From positions 1 through 64,000 of the forward strand of contig JAAYDJ010000021.1 of the NCBI GenBank assembly GCA_012729335.1: 64,000 nucleotides of DNA, in the 5' to 3' direction. Under the pieces are notes generated by a model. That model worked only from the letters and a program-made list of their open reading frames with translations. It did not search any database and was not told where the DNA came from. Below, piece after piece: positions 36,587 to 48,100 of this stretch (within the stretch, counting starts at the first letter, position 1; every line of letters starts with the position of its first letter). The DNA comes from Bacteroidales bacterium (GTDB lineage Bacteria; Bacteroidota; Bacteroidia; Bacteroidales; Prolixibacteraceae). Position numbers and translations under genes: made by a program.

Positions 36587-37777
36587 ATGTACGGAAAAAT
36601 GAAGCAGGACCTGGTGAAAACACTGGAAGGCCTGAAGGAACAGGGATTATACAAAACCGAAAGGATCATCACCTCGGCCCAGGGGGCGGAGATCACCCTG
36701 AACACGGGTGAGCGGGCGCTGAATTTCTGTGCCAACAACTATCTGGGACTGGCCTCGCATCCTGCGGTGGTCAGTGCAGCACAGGAGATCATGAACGACT
36801 GGGGTTTCGGGTTATCCTCGGTGCGTTTTATCTGCGGCACACAACAGATCCACAAGGATCTCGAGCAGAGCGTTTCACAGTTTCTGGGCACTGAAGACAC
36901 CATTCTCTATTGTGCCGCCTTTGATGCCAATGGGGGGATCTTTGAGCCGCTGCTGGGAGAGGAGAGTGCCATCATCTCTGACGAGCTCAACCATGCCTCC
37001 ATCATCGACGGGGTAAGGTTGTGCAAGGCACAGCGGTTCCGTTACAGGCATTCCGATATGGCCGAACTGGAGAACTGTCTGCAGCAGGCCCAATCGGCCA
37101 CTTACCGCATGGTGGTCACCGACGGGGTTTTTTCCATGGACGGCGATATCTGCAAGCTACCTGACATCGTAGCCCTTTGTGAGAAGTATGACGCCCTGGT
37201 CATGGTGGATGATTCGCATGCCACCGGATACATCGGGGCCACAGGCCGCGGAACCGCCGAGCACTACGGACTGATGGGCAAAGTGGACATCATCACCACC
37301 ACCTTCGGAAAGGCCATGGGCGGCGGCAACGGAGGCTGCACCTCGGGAAGAAAGGAGATCATCGAAATGCTGAGGCAGCGGTCACGGCCATACCTCTTTT
37401 CCAATACCCTGGCACCGGCTACCGTGGGAGCCACCATGAAAGCCATCCAGCTTTTGGAGGAAAGCTCCGAGCTCCCCAACAGCGTCATGCACAAGGCCAA
37501 CCGCTTCCGCACCCGGATGGAAGCCGCCGGATTTGACCTGGTCAAAGGAAATACCGCCATCATCCCGGTCATGATCTACGACGAACCCAAAGCCATCCGC
37601 TTCGCTGATGAACTCCTGAAGGAAGGAGTTTATGTGATCGGATTCGTCTTTCCGGTGGTGCCCCGCGGAAAAGCCCGCATCCGCGTGCAGATATCGGCGG
37701 CACACACCGAAGAACAGATTGACAAGGCCGTGGAAGCCTTTATCCGTACCGGCAAAAAGCTGAATATCATCCCTTAG
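36587..37777 (+). CDS. kbl: Glycine C-acetyltransferase (2-amino-3-ketobutyrate CoA ligase)
   Basis: The 396-residue PLP enzyme of the alpha-oxoamine synthase family splits 2-amino-3-oxobutanoate with CoA into glycine and acetyl-CoA in threonine breakdown. The start MYGKMKQDLVKTLEGLKEQGLYK is the standard Kbl N-terminus. Key blocks are NFCANNYLGLASHP, DDSHATGYIGATGRGT, and the PLP lysine in TTTFGKAMGGGNGGC. An in-frame ATG 90 bases upstream is rejected. The partner threonine dehydrogenase is not in this window. Confidence 0.95.
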   Translation: MYGKMKQDLVKTLEGLKEQGLYKTERIITSAQGAEITLNTGERALNFCANNYLGLASHPAVVSAAQEIMNDWGFGLSSVRFICGTQQIHKDLEQSVSQFLGTEDTILYCAAFDANGGIFEPLLGEESAIISDELNHASIIDGVRLCKAQRFRYRHSDMAELENCLQQAQSATYRMVVTDGVFSMDGDICKLPDIVALCEKYDALVMVDDSHATGYIGATGRGTAEHYGLMGKVDIITTTFGKAMGGGNGGCTSGRKEIIEMLRQRSRPYLFSNTLAPATVGATMKAIQLLEESSELPNSVMHKANRFRTRMEAAGFDLVKGNTAIIPVMIYDEPKAIRFADELLKEGVYVIGFVFPVVPRGKARIRVQISAAHTEEQIDKAVEAFIRTGKKLNIIP

Positions 37778-37806
37778 GCCTTCACGCTTCCAGCCCCGAT
37801 TCCTCA

Positions 37807-37846
37807 TTCTGACCTTCTGACCTTCTGACCTTCTAATCTTCTAATC
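37807..37846. repeat. 8-bp tandem repeat (TTCTGACC/TTCTAATC) in a convergent junction
   Basis: Three TTCTGACC units are followed by two TTCTAATC units in exact 8-bp register. The array lies between kbl and mqnC and its end contains the mqnC stop codon. Confidence 0.85.
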
Positions 37847-38938
37847 TTCCCAAAGGGTGTCGTCCTGGTAAGCCTGGTTGCGGTATCGGGGTTGGAAACC
37901 GGCGTCGCGTATGGCCTGTTGAATACCCCGGGCATCGAAGCTGTAACGTGCCCCGGCTTTGGAAACCACATTTTCCTCCATCATAATGGAGCCGAAGTCA
38001 TTGGCTCCGGCGTGAAGGGCCAGCTGCCCTGTCACAGCCCCCACCGTGAGCCATGACGCCTGAATGTTCCGGATATTGTTCAGCATGATCCGGCTGATGG
38101 CCACCAACCGGAGGTAATCATGCGCGCTGCTCCGGTTGCGGATCCCCTGCTTCTGCAGTTCCGTGCCCTCATCCATGAAGGGCCATGGCACAAAGGTGAC
38201 AAAACCGGAGGCACCCTCTGGCTTCTCCTCCTGAACTGTCCGCAGGTGTACCAGATGTTCGATCCGTTCCCGGGCCGTCTCGATATGACCGTACATCATG
38301 GTCGCCGAGGTCACCAGATTCATTTTATGGGCTTCACGCATCACGTTGAGCCACTCCTCCGTCTTGCACTTCCCCGGGGAGATGAGGCTGCGCACCCTGT
38401 CGGAAAGGATTTCAGCTCCCGCACCGGGAAGGCTCTCCAGACCGGCTTTGACCAGTTCCTCCAGTACAAAACGATACGGTTTACGCTCCTTGCGGGCGAT
38501 GAAAACCACCTCCGGAGGGCCCAGGGCGTGCAGTTTGAGCGCAGGGAAACGCGTCTTCAGCTGCCGGAACAGCGTGGTGTAAAAACCGAGACCCAGCTGG
38601 GGATGCATCCCTCCCTGCAGGAGTACCTGACGCCCCCCGGCCCGGAACAACTCCTCAATTTTAGGGATATATTCCTCCAGGGTGGTGATATAGGCGGCCT
38701 CATCCCCTTTTTTGCAGTGGAAATTGCAGAACTTGCATCCTGATATGCACACATTGGTGATATTGATATTCCGGTCAATAATCCACCCCACCCTGTCGCC
38801 GGGCACCTGACGGCGGCGGATCTCATCGGCCACAGCCATCAGCTCCCCTCCCGGCGCCTCTTCATACAACCAGAGCCCCTCGTCCACACCCAGGGCCTCA
38901 CCTGCGAGCGCCCGGTAAAACAACTTCTCCTTGTTCAT
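37841..38938 (-). CDS. mqnC: Cyclic dehypoxanthinyl futalosine synthase (radical SAM)
   Basis: The 365-residue radical SAM enzyme has the cluster motif CISGCKFC (CX3CX2C, about residues 64-71). The blocks DRNINITNVC, VLLQGGMHPQLGLGFY, ASGFVTFVPWPFMDEGTEL and WLTVGAVTGQLALHAGANDFGSIMMEENVVS distinguish MqnC from MqnE. MqnC cyclises dehypoxanthinyl futalosine in the alternative menaquinone pathway, which implies the organism makes menaquinone by that route. It is divergent from the aminopeptidase gene with a 38-bp gap. Confidence 0.93.
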   Translation of the reverse strand: MNKEKLFYRALAGEALGVDEGLWLYEEAPGGELMAVADEIRRRQVPGDRVGWIIDRNINITNVCISGCKFCNFHCKKGDEAAYITTLEEYIPKIEELFRAGGRQVLLQGGMHPQLGLGFYTTLFRQLKTRFPALKLHALGPPEVVFIARKERKPYRFVLEELVKAGLESLPGAGAEILSDRVRSLISPGKCKTEEWLNVMREAHKMNLVTSATMMYGHIETARERIEHLVHLRTVQEEKPEGASGFVTFVPWPFMDEGTELQKQGIRNRSSAHDYLRLVAISRIMLNNIRNIQASWLTVGAVTGQLALHAGANDFGSIMMEENVVSKAGARYSFDARGIQQAIRDAGFQPRYRNQAYQDDTLWED

Positions 38939-38976
38939 TTTTTGTTACATTTAGGCACTGAAACCCGCATGATCTT

Positions 38977-40395
38977 ATGGCAACAAAACTGGTAAAAATA
39001 ACGGAGATTCCCGAAAATAGTTCTCTGGCCGTTTTGGTGGGAGACGCCGGCAGGCTGCCGGTGGCGCTGACCGGTGCCGAGAAAGCCCGCTGGGAGGCGC
39101 TGCCCCCGAAAACCGATTTTCTGCTGTTGCACAGGCTGCCTGAGTTTATTCTTCTGGTGAGACCTCATTCCGGGAAAGAGCCGGCGGCCCTGGCCGAAAG
39201 CTTCCGGAAGGCGGGGGCCGCCTGGGCAGAGACCATCCGCAGGGAAAAAAGTGAGAAAGTGGCGGTTATCGGTGATTCCGGGACGGCCGCGACGCTGGCT
39301 TTTGCCGAAGGGTTTCTCCTGGGGGGGTATACCTTTTCGCGTTATAAAAAGGAAAAGGAGGATTTCATGCCCGGCACCCTGGAGATCCTCGATGAGGGGA
39401 TTACAGTGGCGGAGCTGGAAGAACTGGAAACGGTAGCGGCAGCGGTATGCTGGGCCCGTGATCTGGTAAACGAGCCGTTGTCACGGATGACGGCCGCCGA
39501 CCTGGCCGGGGCGGTCAGCATCGAGGCATCGGGTGCGGGTGTCACCACCGAGGTATTCCATAGGCAAAAAATCGAAGCCCTCAAGATGGGAGGTCTTCTG
39601 GCGGTCAACCGCGGGAGTGTCGATCCGCCGACCTTCACGGTCATGGAGTACAAGCCGGAGGGCCACCTCAACGACAAACCGGTGGTACTGGTAGGAAAGG
39701 GAGTGGTCTTTGACACGGGAGGGCTCAGTCTGAAGCCCACGCCCAAGTCCATGGATTATATGAAAAGCGATATGGCAGGGGCTGCGGCCATTGCCGCCGC
39801 CCTCGTAGCCGCTGCCCGCAACCGGCTCCCCCTTTATCTGGTGGGACTGATTCCCGCCACCGACAACCGCCCCGACGGAAACGCCATCACCCCCGGCGAC
39901 GTGATCACCATGTATGACGGCACCACCGTCGAAGTCCTCAACACCGATGCCGAAGGAAGGCTGATCCTGGCCGATGCCCTGAGCTACGCCCGCAAATACG
40001 ATCCTATGCTGGTCATCGATGTGGCCACCCTGACCGGAGGCGCCTCCATCATCGCCGGCAGCCACGGCATATGCGCCATGTCGGAACACCCCGAATGGAT
40101 GGAACCACTCCGCGAATGCGGGGAGGAAGTCTATGAACGTATCGTGGAACTTCCCCTGTGGGAAGAATTCGCCCAACCCCTTAAATCGGATATCGCCGAT
40201 CTCTCCAACCTGGGCAGCCGCGAAGGCCAGACCATCGTCGCCGGCCATTTCCTCCGCCACTTCACCGCCTATCCCTGGATCCACCTCGACATTGCCGGAC
40301 CGGCCTTCCTCTTTGAACGCGACGGCTACCGCCCCAAAGGGGCCACCGGATGTGCCGTCCGCCTGCTCTACCGCTTCTTGAAAAGAATCAAATAA
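38977..40395 (+). CDS. pepA: Leucyl aminopeptidase (peptidase M17)
   Basis: The 472-residue protein has the M17 N-terminal macro-like domain and a catalytic domain from about residue 155. Metal and active-site motifs are present: GKGVVFDTGGLSLKP with the catalytic lysine, MKSDMAGAAA, and the family signature NTDAEGRLILADAL. The closing VAGHFLRHF and WIHLDIAGPAF blocks are typical. It is a cytosolic two-metal exopeptidase; no signal peptide is seen. The name pepA follows family usage. Confidence 0.93.
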   Translation: MATKLVKITEIPENSSLAVLVGDAGRLPVALTGAEKARWEALPPKTDFLLLHRLPEFILLVRPHSGKEPAALAESFRKAGAAWAETIRREKSEKVAVIGDSGTAATLAFAEGFLLGGYTFSRYKKEKEDFMPGTLEILDEGITVAELEELETVAAAVCWARDLVNEPLSRMTAADLAGAVSIEASGAGVTTEVFHRQKIEALKMGGLLAVNRGSVDPPTFTVMEYKPEGHLNDKPVVLVGKGVVFDTGGLSLKPTPKSMDYMKSDMAGAAAIAAALVAAARNRLPLYLVGLIPATDNRPDGNAITPGDVITMYDGTTVEVLNTDAEGRLILADALSYARKYDPMLVIDVATLTGGASIIAGSHGICAMSEHPEWMEPLRECGEEVYERIVELPLWEEFAQPLKSDIADLSNLGSREGQTIVAGHFLRHFTAYPWIHLDIAGPAFLFERDGYRPKGATGCAVRLLYRFLKRIK

Positions 40396-40408
40396 AAGCG
40401 TAAATTTG
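40378..40408 (+). promoter_or_regulatory. Bacteroidota-type promoter for pdxA-ruvA-sprA
   Basis: TTG at 40378-40380, a 20-bp spacer and TAAATTTG at 40401-40408 match the consensus. The -33 element lies inside the last codons of the aminopeptidase gene. The three downstream genes are separated by only 10 and 8 bp. Confidence 0.6.
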
Positions 40409-40446
40409 CCCCTCACAATTTGAAAATGATCTAATTACCAGAAGTT

Positions 40447-41547
40447 ATGGTTTACAATACGAAAATAAAGGTCGGCATTACCCACGGGGATATCAACGGC
40501 ATTGGATACGAAGTGATTATCAAGACCCTGATGGAGCCCCGGATGCTGGAGATGTGCACCCCCGTCATTTACGGATCGCCCAAGGTGGCCGCGTATCACC
40601 GCAAGGCCCTCAATGTGGAGCACATCAGTTACAACCATATTCGGAATCCCCAGGAAGCCGCCGCCAACAAGGTCAATATCATCAACTGCATCGATGAGAA
40701 CATCAGGGTGGAACTGGGCAAGTCGACGCCTTCGGCGGGGGAATCGTCGCTGATGGCCCTGGAGAGGGCAGTGGCCGACATCCAGAAAGGGCATATTGAC
40801 GTGCTGGTGACGGCGCCCATTAACAAATACAACATCCAGAGCAGCCAGTTCAACTTCCCCGGGCATACCGAATATCTGGCCCAGCAGTTCCGGTCCGATG
40901 ATGTGGTGATGCTGATGGTCGGTGAAAACCTCAGGGTGGGGGTGGTCACGGGGCACATTCCCCTGATGGATGTCCCCCGGCAGATCACCCGCAAGAAAAT
41001 CCTTTCCCGGCTGCGGGTCATCCACAGGAGCCTGCAGGAAGATTTCCAGGTCACCAATCCCCGCATTGCCGTTTTGGGGCTGAACCCCCATGCCGGCGAC
41101 AGCGGACTGATTGGCAAGGAGGAGGTGGAGATCATACTGCCGGCCATGGAACAGGCCCGCAACGAGGGCATCACCGCCATGGGTCCCTATCCTTCCGACG
41201 GATTCTGGGGCTCAGGCAACTACACCCGTTTTGATGCCATTCTGGCCATGTATCACGACCAGGGACTTATCCCCTTCAAGCTCCTTTCCTTTGAGAGGGG
41301 GGTCAATTACACCGCAGGACTGCCGGTGGTGAGGACCTCTCCGGCCCACGGAACCGCCTATGACATCGCCGGCGAAGACAAAGCCTCCCCCGATTCTTTC
41401 AGGGAAGCCCTTTACCTGGCCATCGATATCCATAAAAACCGCCAGATATACAGGGAGATCTCCCGCGATCCCCTGAAGAAATTCGACATCAATCCCAACC
41501 AGGTCGACGAAAGCATTGATCTGGGCGCCAATGAAGACCAACTCTGA
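40447..41547 (+). CDS. pdxA: 4-hydroxythreonine-4-phosphate dehydrogenase
   Basis: The 366-residue enzyme acts in the DXP-dependent pyridoxal phosphate pathway, oxidising and decarboxylating 4-phosphohydroxy-threonine. Metal and substrate motifs visible are FPGHTEYLAQQF, the GLNPHAGDSGLIGKEE block, MYHDQGLIPFKLL, and TSPAHGTAYDIAG. The protein is slightly longer than the usual 330 residues, as in other Bacteroidota. It begins a likely pdxA-ruvA-sprA transcript. Confidence 0.95.
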   Translation: MVYNTKIKVGITHGDINGIGYEVIIKTLMEPRMLEMCTPVIYGSPKVAAYHRKALNVEHISYNHIRNPQEAAANKVNIINCIDENIRVELGKSTPSAGESSLMALERAVADIQKGHIDVLVTAPINKYNIQSSQFNFPGHTEYLAQQFRSDDVVMLMVGENLRVGVVTGHIPLMDVPRQITRKKILSRLRVIHRSLQEDFQVTNPRIAVLGLNPHAGDSGLIGKEEVEIILPAMEQARNEGITAMGPYPSDGFWGSGNYTRFDAILAMYHDQGLIPFKLLSFERGVNYTAGLPVVRTSPAHGTAYDIAGEDKASPDSFREALYLAIDIHKNRQIYREISRDPLKKFDINPNQVDESIDLGANEDQL

Positions 41548-41557
41548 CCCATAAGCC

Positions 41558-42139
41558 ATGTATGAATTCATTGAGGGGGAAATTACGGAATTAAACCCCA
41601 CCTTCGTGGTTCTCCGCACAGGTGGAACAGGATTTCTCATTGCCATATCCCTGAATACCTACACCGCCCTCCACGGGAAAAAGGAGGCCCTGGTCTACAC
41701 CCATTTCGTGGTCAGGGAGGATGCCCATCTTTTGTATGGGTTTGCCGGGAAACCGGAACGTGAACTTTTCAGAAACCTGTTGTCGGTGAACGGGGTGGGT
41801 GCCGCCACGGCCCTGATGATGCTCTCCTCGCTATCTCCCGACGAGATCATGACGGCCATTGCCGCCGAGAATGTCACGCTCCTGAAGTCGGTCAAAGGCA
41901 TCGGTATCAAAACCGCCCAGCGGATCATCATCGACCTGAAAGACAAGGTAGCCAAAGGGGCCCCGTCCGAACAAATTTTAGTGCCTGAGAGCAATACCTC
42001 CCGGAATGAAGCGTTATCAGCATTGGTAATGCTCGGTTTTGGCCGGAAAGAAGCGGAAACGGCACTGGCCAGGGTTTGCAGGGAAAACCCCGAAGCCGGC
42101 GTGGAAACCATGATCAAGCTTACACTTAAAAGGTTATAA
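41558..42139 (+). CDS. ruvA: Holliday junction branch migration protein RuvA
   Basis: The 193-residue protein has an N-terminal OB domain (about 1-62), then two helix-hairpin-helix motifs: LLSVNGVGAATALMML and LKSVKGIGIKTAQRIIIDLKDK. A C-terminal UBA-like domain III ends ALARVCRENPEAGVETMIKLTLKRL. RuvA tetramers hold Holliday junctions for RuvB. It sits between pdxA (10 bp) and sprA (8 bp); the ruvA-sprA order is conserved in Bacteroidota. Confidence 0.97.
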   Translation: MYEFIEGEITELNPTFVVLRTGGTGFLIAISLNTYTALHGKKEALVYTHFVVREDAHLLYGFAGKPERELFRNLLSVNGVGAATALMMLSSLSPDEIMTAIAAENVTLLKSVKGIGIKTAQRIIIDLKDKVAKGAPSEQILVPESNTSRNEALSALVMLGFGRKEAETALARVCRENPEAGVETMIKLTLKRL

Positions 42140-42147
42140 CGGGTTGG

Positions 42148-45100
42148 ATGAGATTGCACAAGGTCGTCAGAAATATACTGCTGCTCACAGTCATTGTTTT
42201 TTTCTATTCGCTCGCCGGGGGAGTTGGCTCCAGGGCTGAGGCCTATCCCCGCGACCTTTCCTCTGTCAGGGAGGCAGCCTTGTGGCAGGCCGATACCACC
42301 CGGCAGGACACCACCGTTCCCCTGCCCTTTCCATTCCGGGATCAGCCCGCCTTCGGCCATCCCGACCATCCCGACACCACCTCCCTGTTCCTGAAAAAAC
42401 CACAGAACATCAGCCGCCAGGTGGAATATGACCCGGTAACCGGGCAGTACGTCTTTTATGAAAAGGTGGGAACCCTCAATTACCGGCTGCCCCAGACCAT
42501 GTCACTCGACGACTATGTCGATTATGATTTCCGCAAGTCGGTCAGTGATTACTGGCGGCAGCGGCAGAACCTCTCCGAAATGGAAAAGAGCGGGGGGCTC
42601 ATTCCCGGGCTCACCATCCAGAGTGAAGCCTTCAACCGGATTTTCGGAGGCAATACCATCAACATCAAGCCCCAGGGGTATGTGGAGGTGAGCTTTGGCT
42701 ACCAGGTGAATAAAACCGACAACCCTGCCATTCCCGTCAGGCTCCGTAAGGTGCCCACCTTTGATTTCGACCAGAAGATCCAGATGAACGTCATGGGCCA
42801 GATCGGCACCAAGATGAACATGCGGGTCAACTACAACACCGAGGCGACCTTTGACTATGAGAATAAGATGAACCTCGAGTACACCGGTGAAGAGGATGAA
42901 ATCATTAAAAGAATCGAGGCCGGAAACGTATCGCTGCCCCTGAGCGGATCGCTGATCACGGGAGCCTCCAACCTCTTCGGGGTGAAAGCCGAGATGCAGT
43001 TCGGGAAGCTGACCCTCACCACCCTTTTCTCGCAGCATAAGGGGGAGACCAAAACCGTGGAAACCGAAGGGGGAGCCCAGGTGACCAACTTCGAAATTTC
43101 GGCCACCGACTACGACGCCAACCGCCACTTCTTCCTCTCCCAGTATTTCCGTGACAATTATGATGAATCCCTCCGTTCGCTGCCGGTGATCAGGTCGGGG
43201 GTCACCATCAATAAGATCGAGGTGTGGGTGACCAATAAATCGGGGAATTTCACGGAATCGCGCAATATTCTGGCCCTTCAGGACCTGGGAGAACACAACC
43301 CCCATGTATACAACCCGGTGCCAGGCTTTCAGCAAACTCCCGGCCAGCCCTTTCCCGCCAGTATTTACCCCAACAACGGGGCCAACGGCCTCTACCAGGA
43401 GATGGCCACCACCTACAATGGCATCCGCAGTATCCAGTCCATCACCCCGGTGATGGCCCTGTTCGGGAATGACTTCGTGGGAGGCCGCGACTTCGAGAAA
43501 ATCGAACAGGCCCGCAAACTCACCGAATCGGAATACACCCTTAACCAGAGACTGGGGTACATCTCCCTCAACACCGCCCTTAACAACGACGAAATTCTGG
43601 CCGTGGCTTACAACTACACGGTTAACGGCCAGGTCTTTCAGGTTGGAGAGTTTTCTACCGACGGGATCGACGCCCCGCAAACCCTGATCCTCAAGCTGAT
43701 CAAGGGGACCAACCTCTCCCCCGGGCTCCCCACCTGGAACCTGATGATGAAAAACGTCTACAACCTCAATGCCTACCAGCTCAGCAGCACCGATTTCAAC
43801 TTTAACGTGGTCTATATGAACGATTCCACCGGGACTTACATCAACTATATCCCGGAAGGAAGAATCAAGGGGAATATCCTGCTGAACGTCATGAACCTCG
43901 ACAAACTCAACAAGCAGCAGGATCCTTACCGTGACGGAGTTTTCGACTATATTGAGGGGATCACGGTCCACTCCTCCTCGGGGAGGATTATTTTCCCGGT
44001 GCTGGAGCCTTTCGGCAGCCACCTGGCCGATTCTCTCCAGGACCTGGAGCTTATTGACAAGTACACCTACCGGTCGCTTTACGATTCGACGAAAACGGTA
44101 GCCGAGCAGGATGCCGAACATAACAAGTACAGGCTCACGGGCAGTTACAAGGGATCATCGAGTTCTGACATCATGGTGGGGTCATTCAATCTGGCCCAGG
44201 GGTCGGTGAAGGTAACCGCCGGAGGGCGCGAACTCGTTGAAAATGTAGACTATACAGTCGATTACACCTTGGGGAGGGTAACGGTCATCAACCCCGGATT
44301 ACTGGAGGCGGGAACGCCCATCCAGGTGTCGACGGAAAGTGAGGATCTCTTCTCCATGCAGCGGAAGAGTCTGTTGGGGGCCCATGCCAACTACGCTTTT
44401 TCCGACCGGTTCAACCTGGGGGCCACCGCCCTTTACATGCAGGAGAGGCCCCTGACCCAGAAAGTGAATTACGGCATGGACCCGATCTCCAACCTGATGC
44501 TGGGCCTCGATGCCCGTTTTTCGGCCGAAAGCCAGCTGATCACCCGGGCTATCGACAAGCTTCCCCTGATCAGTACCAAGGCTCCTTCGGCCATTGACTT
44601 CGAAGCCGAGTTTGCCCAGCTCATCCCCGGTCACTCGCGGGTCATCGAAAAAAGCGGCAACGCCTACATCGACGACTTTGAAGGCACCAAGACCTCCATC
44701 GACCTGAAAGCCCGCCAGTCGTGGGTTTTGGCCAGCACCCCCCAGAACCAGCCCCTCTTTCCCGAGGGTAACCTGGCCAACCAGCGGGAGTTTGGCTTCA
44801 ACAGGGCCCTGCTGGCCTGGTATATCATTGATCCCCTCTTTCTGCGCAGCAGCACCCTTACCCCCGGCCATATCAAAAACGACAAGGACCAGCAGTCCAA
44901 CCACCTGGTACGTGAAGTCTTCGAAAAGGAGATCTTCCCCGCCAAGGAATCGCCGGTCGGGCAGCCCACCAACATCTCTATGTTTGACCTGGCCTTTTAC
45001 CCCGGAGAAAAAGGGCCCTACAACTACGATACCCGTCCTTCACTCTATTCCGCAGGGGTGGCCCCTGACGGAACCCTCCGCGACCCGGCCTCCCGCTGGG

Positions 45101-48100
45101 GCGGTATCATGCGCAAAATCGAAAACAGCGACTTCGAAACCGCCAACATTGAATTCATCGAATTCTGGATGATGGACCCTTTCGTGAACGACTCCATCGG
45201 AGAGACCACCGGGGGTGACCTCTACTTCAACCTGGGCGACATCTCGGAAGACATCCTTCGCGACGGACGCAAGTCGTTCGAAAACGGCCTGCCTACCTCG
45301 GCCACCCTGACCAACCTGGATACCACCGTCTGGGGACGCATCTCCAAACAACAATCCCTGGTCAGCGCCTTCGACAACAACCCCGGTTCCCGCATCTACC
45401 AGGACCTGGGTTTCGACGGCCTCAACGACACCGACGAAAACAGCTTCTTCAAAGATTACCTCGAAGAACTCAGATCGGTGGTCTCTTCCGAAGTCTATGA
45501 CGAAATCGCCAAAGACCCCTCCAAAGACAACTACCACTACTACAGGGGATCAGATTACGACGATCAGGAGCTGAGCATCCTGGAACGGTACAAACGGTTC
45601 AACGGGCCAGAGGGGAACTCTCCTACCTCCGAAATGTCGCCCGAATCCTACCCCACCTCCGCCTCCACACTTCCCGATATGGAAGATATCAACAACGACA
45701 ACACCCTCAATGAGTACGAAAGATACTACCAGTACCGGGTGAGCCTTCGCAGGGAAGATATGGAACTGGGAAAGAACTACATCAACGATATCAAGCGGAG
45801 CAGGGTACAACTCAAAAACGGAAACATCGGGGAGGTGAAGTGGTATCAGTTCAAGATCCCGGTCAGGGAATACGACCAGGTTTTCGGCACTATTTCCGAT
45901 TTCAAGTCGATCAGGTTTCTGAGGCTATTCCTCAACGGGTTTGAAGATCCGGTGGTGTTGCGTTTTGCGACGCTGGATCTGGTCAGGGCCGACTGGCGCC
46001 GGTATACGCGGACGCTGACCGAGGAGGGCACGCCGGAGACTCCGGAGACCGCTTTTGACATTTCAGCGGTGAACATCGAGGAGAACGGCGGTAAATCGCC
46101 CGTGAACTATATCCTCCCCTCAGGCATCGACAGGGTGATCGACCCTGCCAACCCGCAGTTGCGCCAGCTTAATGAACAGTCGATGGTCATGAAGGTGACC
46201 GGACTGGAGCAGGGCGACGCCCGGGCGGCCTATAAAAGCCTGTACATGGACTTCCGCCGCTATAAAAGGCTTAAAATGGAGATCCATGCCGAGGAGATGG
46301 ACGGCTATCCCATCAAGGACGATGAGCTGGTGTTCTTTATCAGGATGGGATCGGACTATAACTACAACTATTACGAGTATGAGATTCCGCTGAAGCTGAC
46401 CCCAGCAGGCCGTTACAACGGGGAGATTGAAGCCGACCGGCTGGAGGTATGGCCCGAAGCCAACCGCCTGGATGTGCCCCTGGAACTTTTCACCAATGCG
46501 AAACTTGACCGGGATGCCGAGTTGCGCAAGGCCAACTCGAGGCTGAAAATCATGGATGTCTATGAGCAGCGCCACCAGGGCTGGAACAACAATAAAAACC
46601 TGGTCAAGGTGAAAGGGTCGCCCAATCTGGGGAATGTACAGGTGATGATGATGGGGATCCGTAACAGGAAGAGACCTATCAATACGGGACCCAGATCCGT
46701 GGAAGTCTGGGTCAACGAGTTAAGGCTTTCCGAGTTCGACGAACAGGGCGGATGGGCAGCCAATGCGCGCATGACAGCCCGTCTGGCCGATCTGGGAACC
46801 ATTACCATGGCCGGAAGAACCCGTACCGCAGGCTTCGGAAGTATCCAGCAAAACGTCAACCAGCGCAGCATTGACAACCTCACCGAGTACGACATCGCCT
46901 CCTCGATCGACCTGGGGCGTTTCTTCCCGAAGGAAGCGGGCGTGAACATCCCCCTCTATTATGGCTACTCGCGCAGCAATACCATGCCCAAGTATGACCC
47001 CACCAACCCCGACATTGAGCTGAAGGAAAACCTCGAACGCACCGACAGCCGTCATGAACGCGACTCCCTGCGCCATATCGCCCAGGATTTGGTGGTGCGC
47101 AAAAGCCTCAACTTCACCAACGTACGAGTCGACCCCCAGCCCGAAAACCCCAAACCCGCCAAACTCTGGAGCCCGGGGAATTTCGCCCTGACATACTCCT
47201 ATAATGAAATCTTCAAGCGTAACATCAACACCGAATACAACGTCGATAAAATCTACAGGGGAATGCTCTCCTACAACTTCAACACCCGCCCCGAGTTGTG
47301 GAGCCCCCTCTCCAAGGTCAAACTCCTCCAGAAAGGGCCCCTGAAGCTGATCGGTGATTTCAACCTTTACCCCCTGCCCACCCAGATCTCCTTCAGAACC
47401 GATCTGTACCGCAGGTACAATGAAATCCAGGCCCGCAACATCACCAATCCTGGCTTTATCCTTCCCAAGACCTTTGAAAAGGATTTCCTGTGGAACCGCA
47501 ATTTCGACCTGATCTATGACATCACGCGGAACCTGAAGGCCGATTTCTCCTCCCACGGCACCAACCGTATTGATGAGCCGGAAGGTCGTTTCAACCGGCG
47601 TGATGACGACTATGAATGGAAACGCGATTCACTGGTTTCCAACCTGATGGCCATGGGCCGCCCGGTCCTGTACAACCACGATGTGAATCTCACCTATACG
47701 GTGCCATTGAACCTGATCAAGGCTTTCAATTTCATGACCGCCACCGCCCGTTACCAGGGTTCTTACAATTGGCAGGCCGGGCCGGTCACCGCCGACACCG
47801 TCAGGTTGGGCAACGTCATCCAGAATTCCCGGAATATAAGCCTGATGGGGAATATCAACCTCACCTCGCTTTACAACAAGGTCCCCTATCTCCAGAAACT
47901 GGACACCAAATTCCAGAACACGGGACGGGGCCGTTACGGAGGATACGGAGGCCGTATGGGACAGCAGGGCGCATCGTCGGCATCGGAGCGGAGGGCGCAG
48001 CAGCAGGTCAGGCCGCGGCCCGAAGAAAAGGAGGCTCCTGTTTTCAACCAGGCCAACGTGACCCTCCGGCCCGGAATCCCGGTGACCATCAACCACAAAC

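Noticed and set aside
42502-44121. A 539-codon open frame antisense to sprA, with several other long antisense frames in serS, mutL and gltX
   Set aside because: The protein-like signal is on the sense strand in each case. The antisense frames lack recognisable domains and arise from G+C-rich codon usage.
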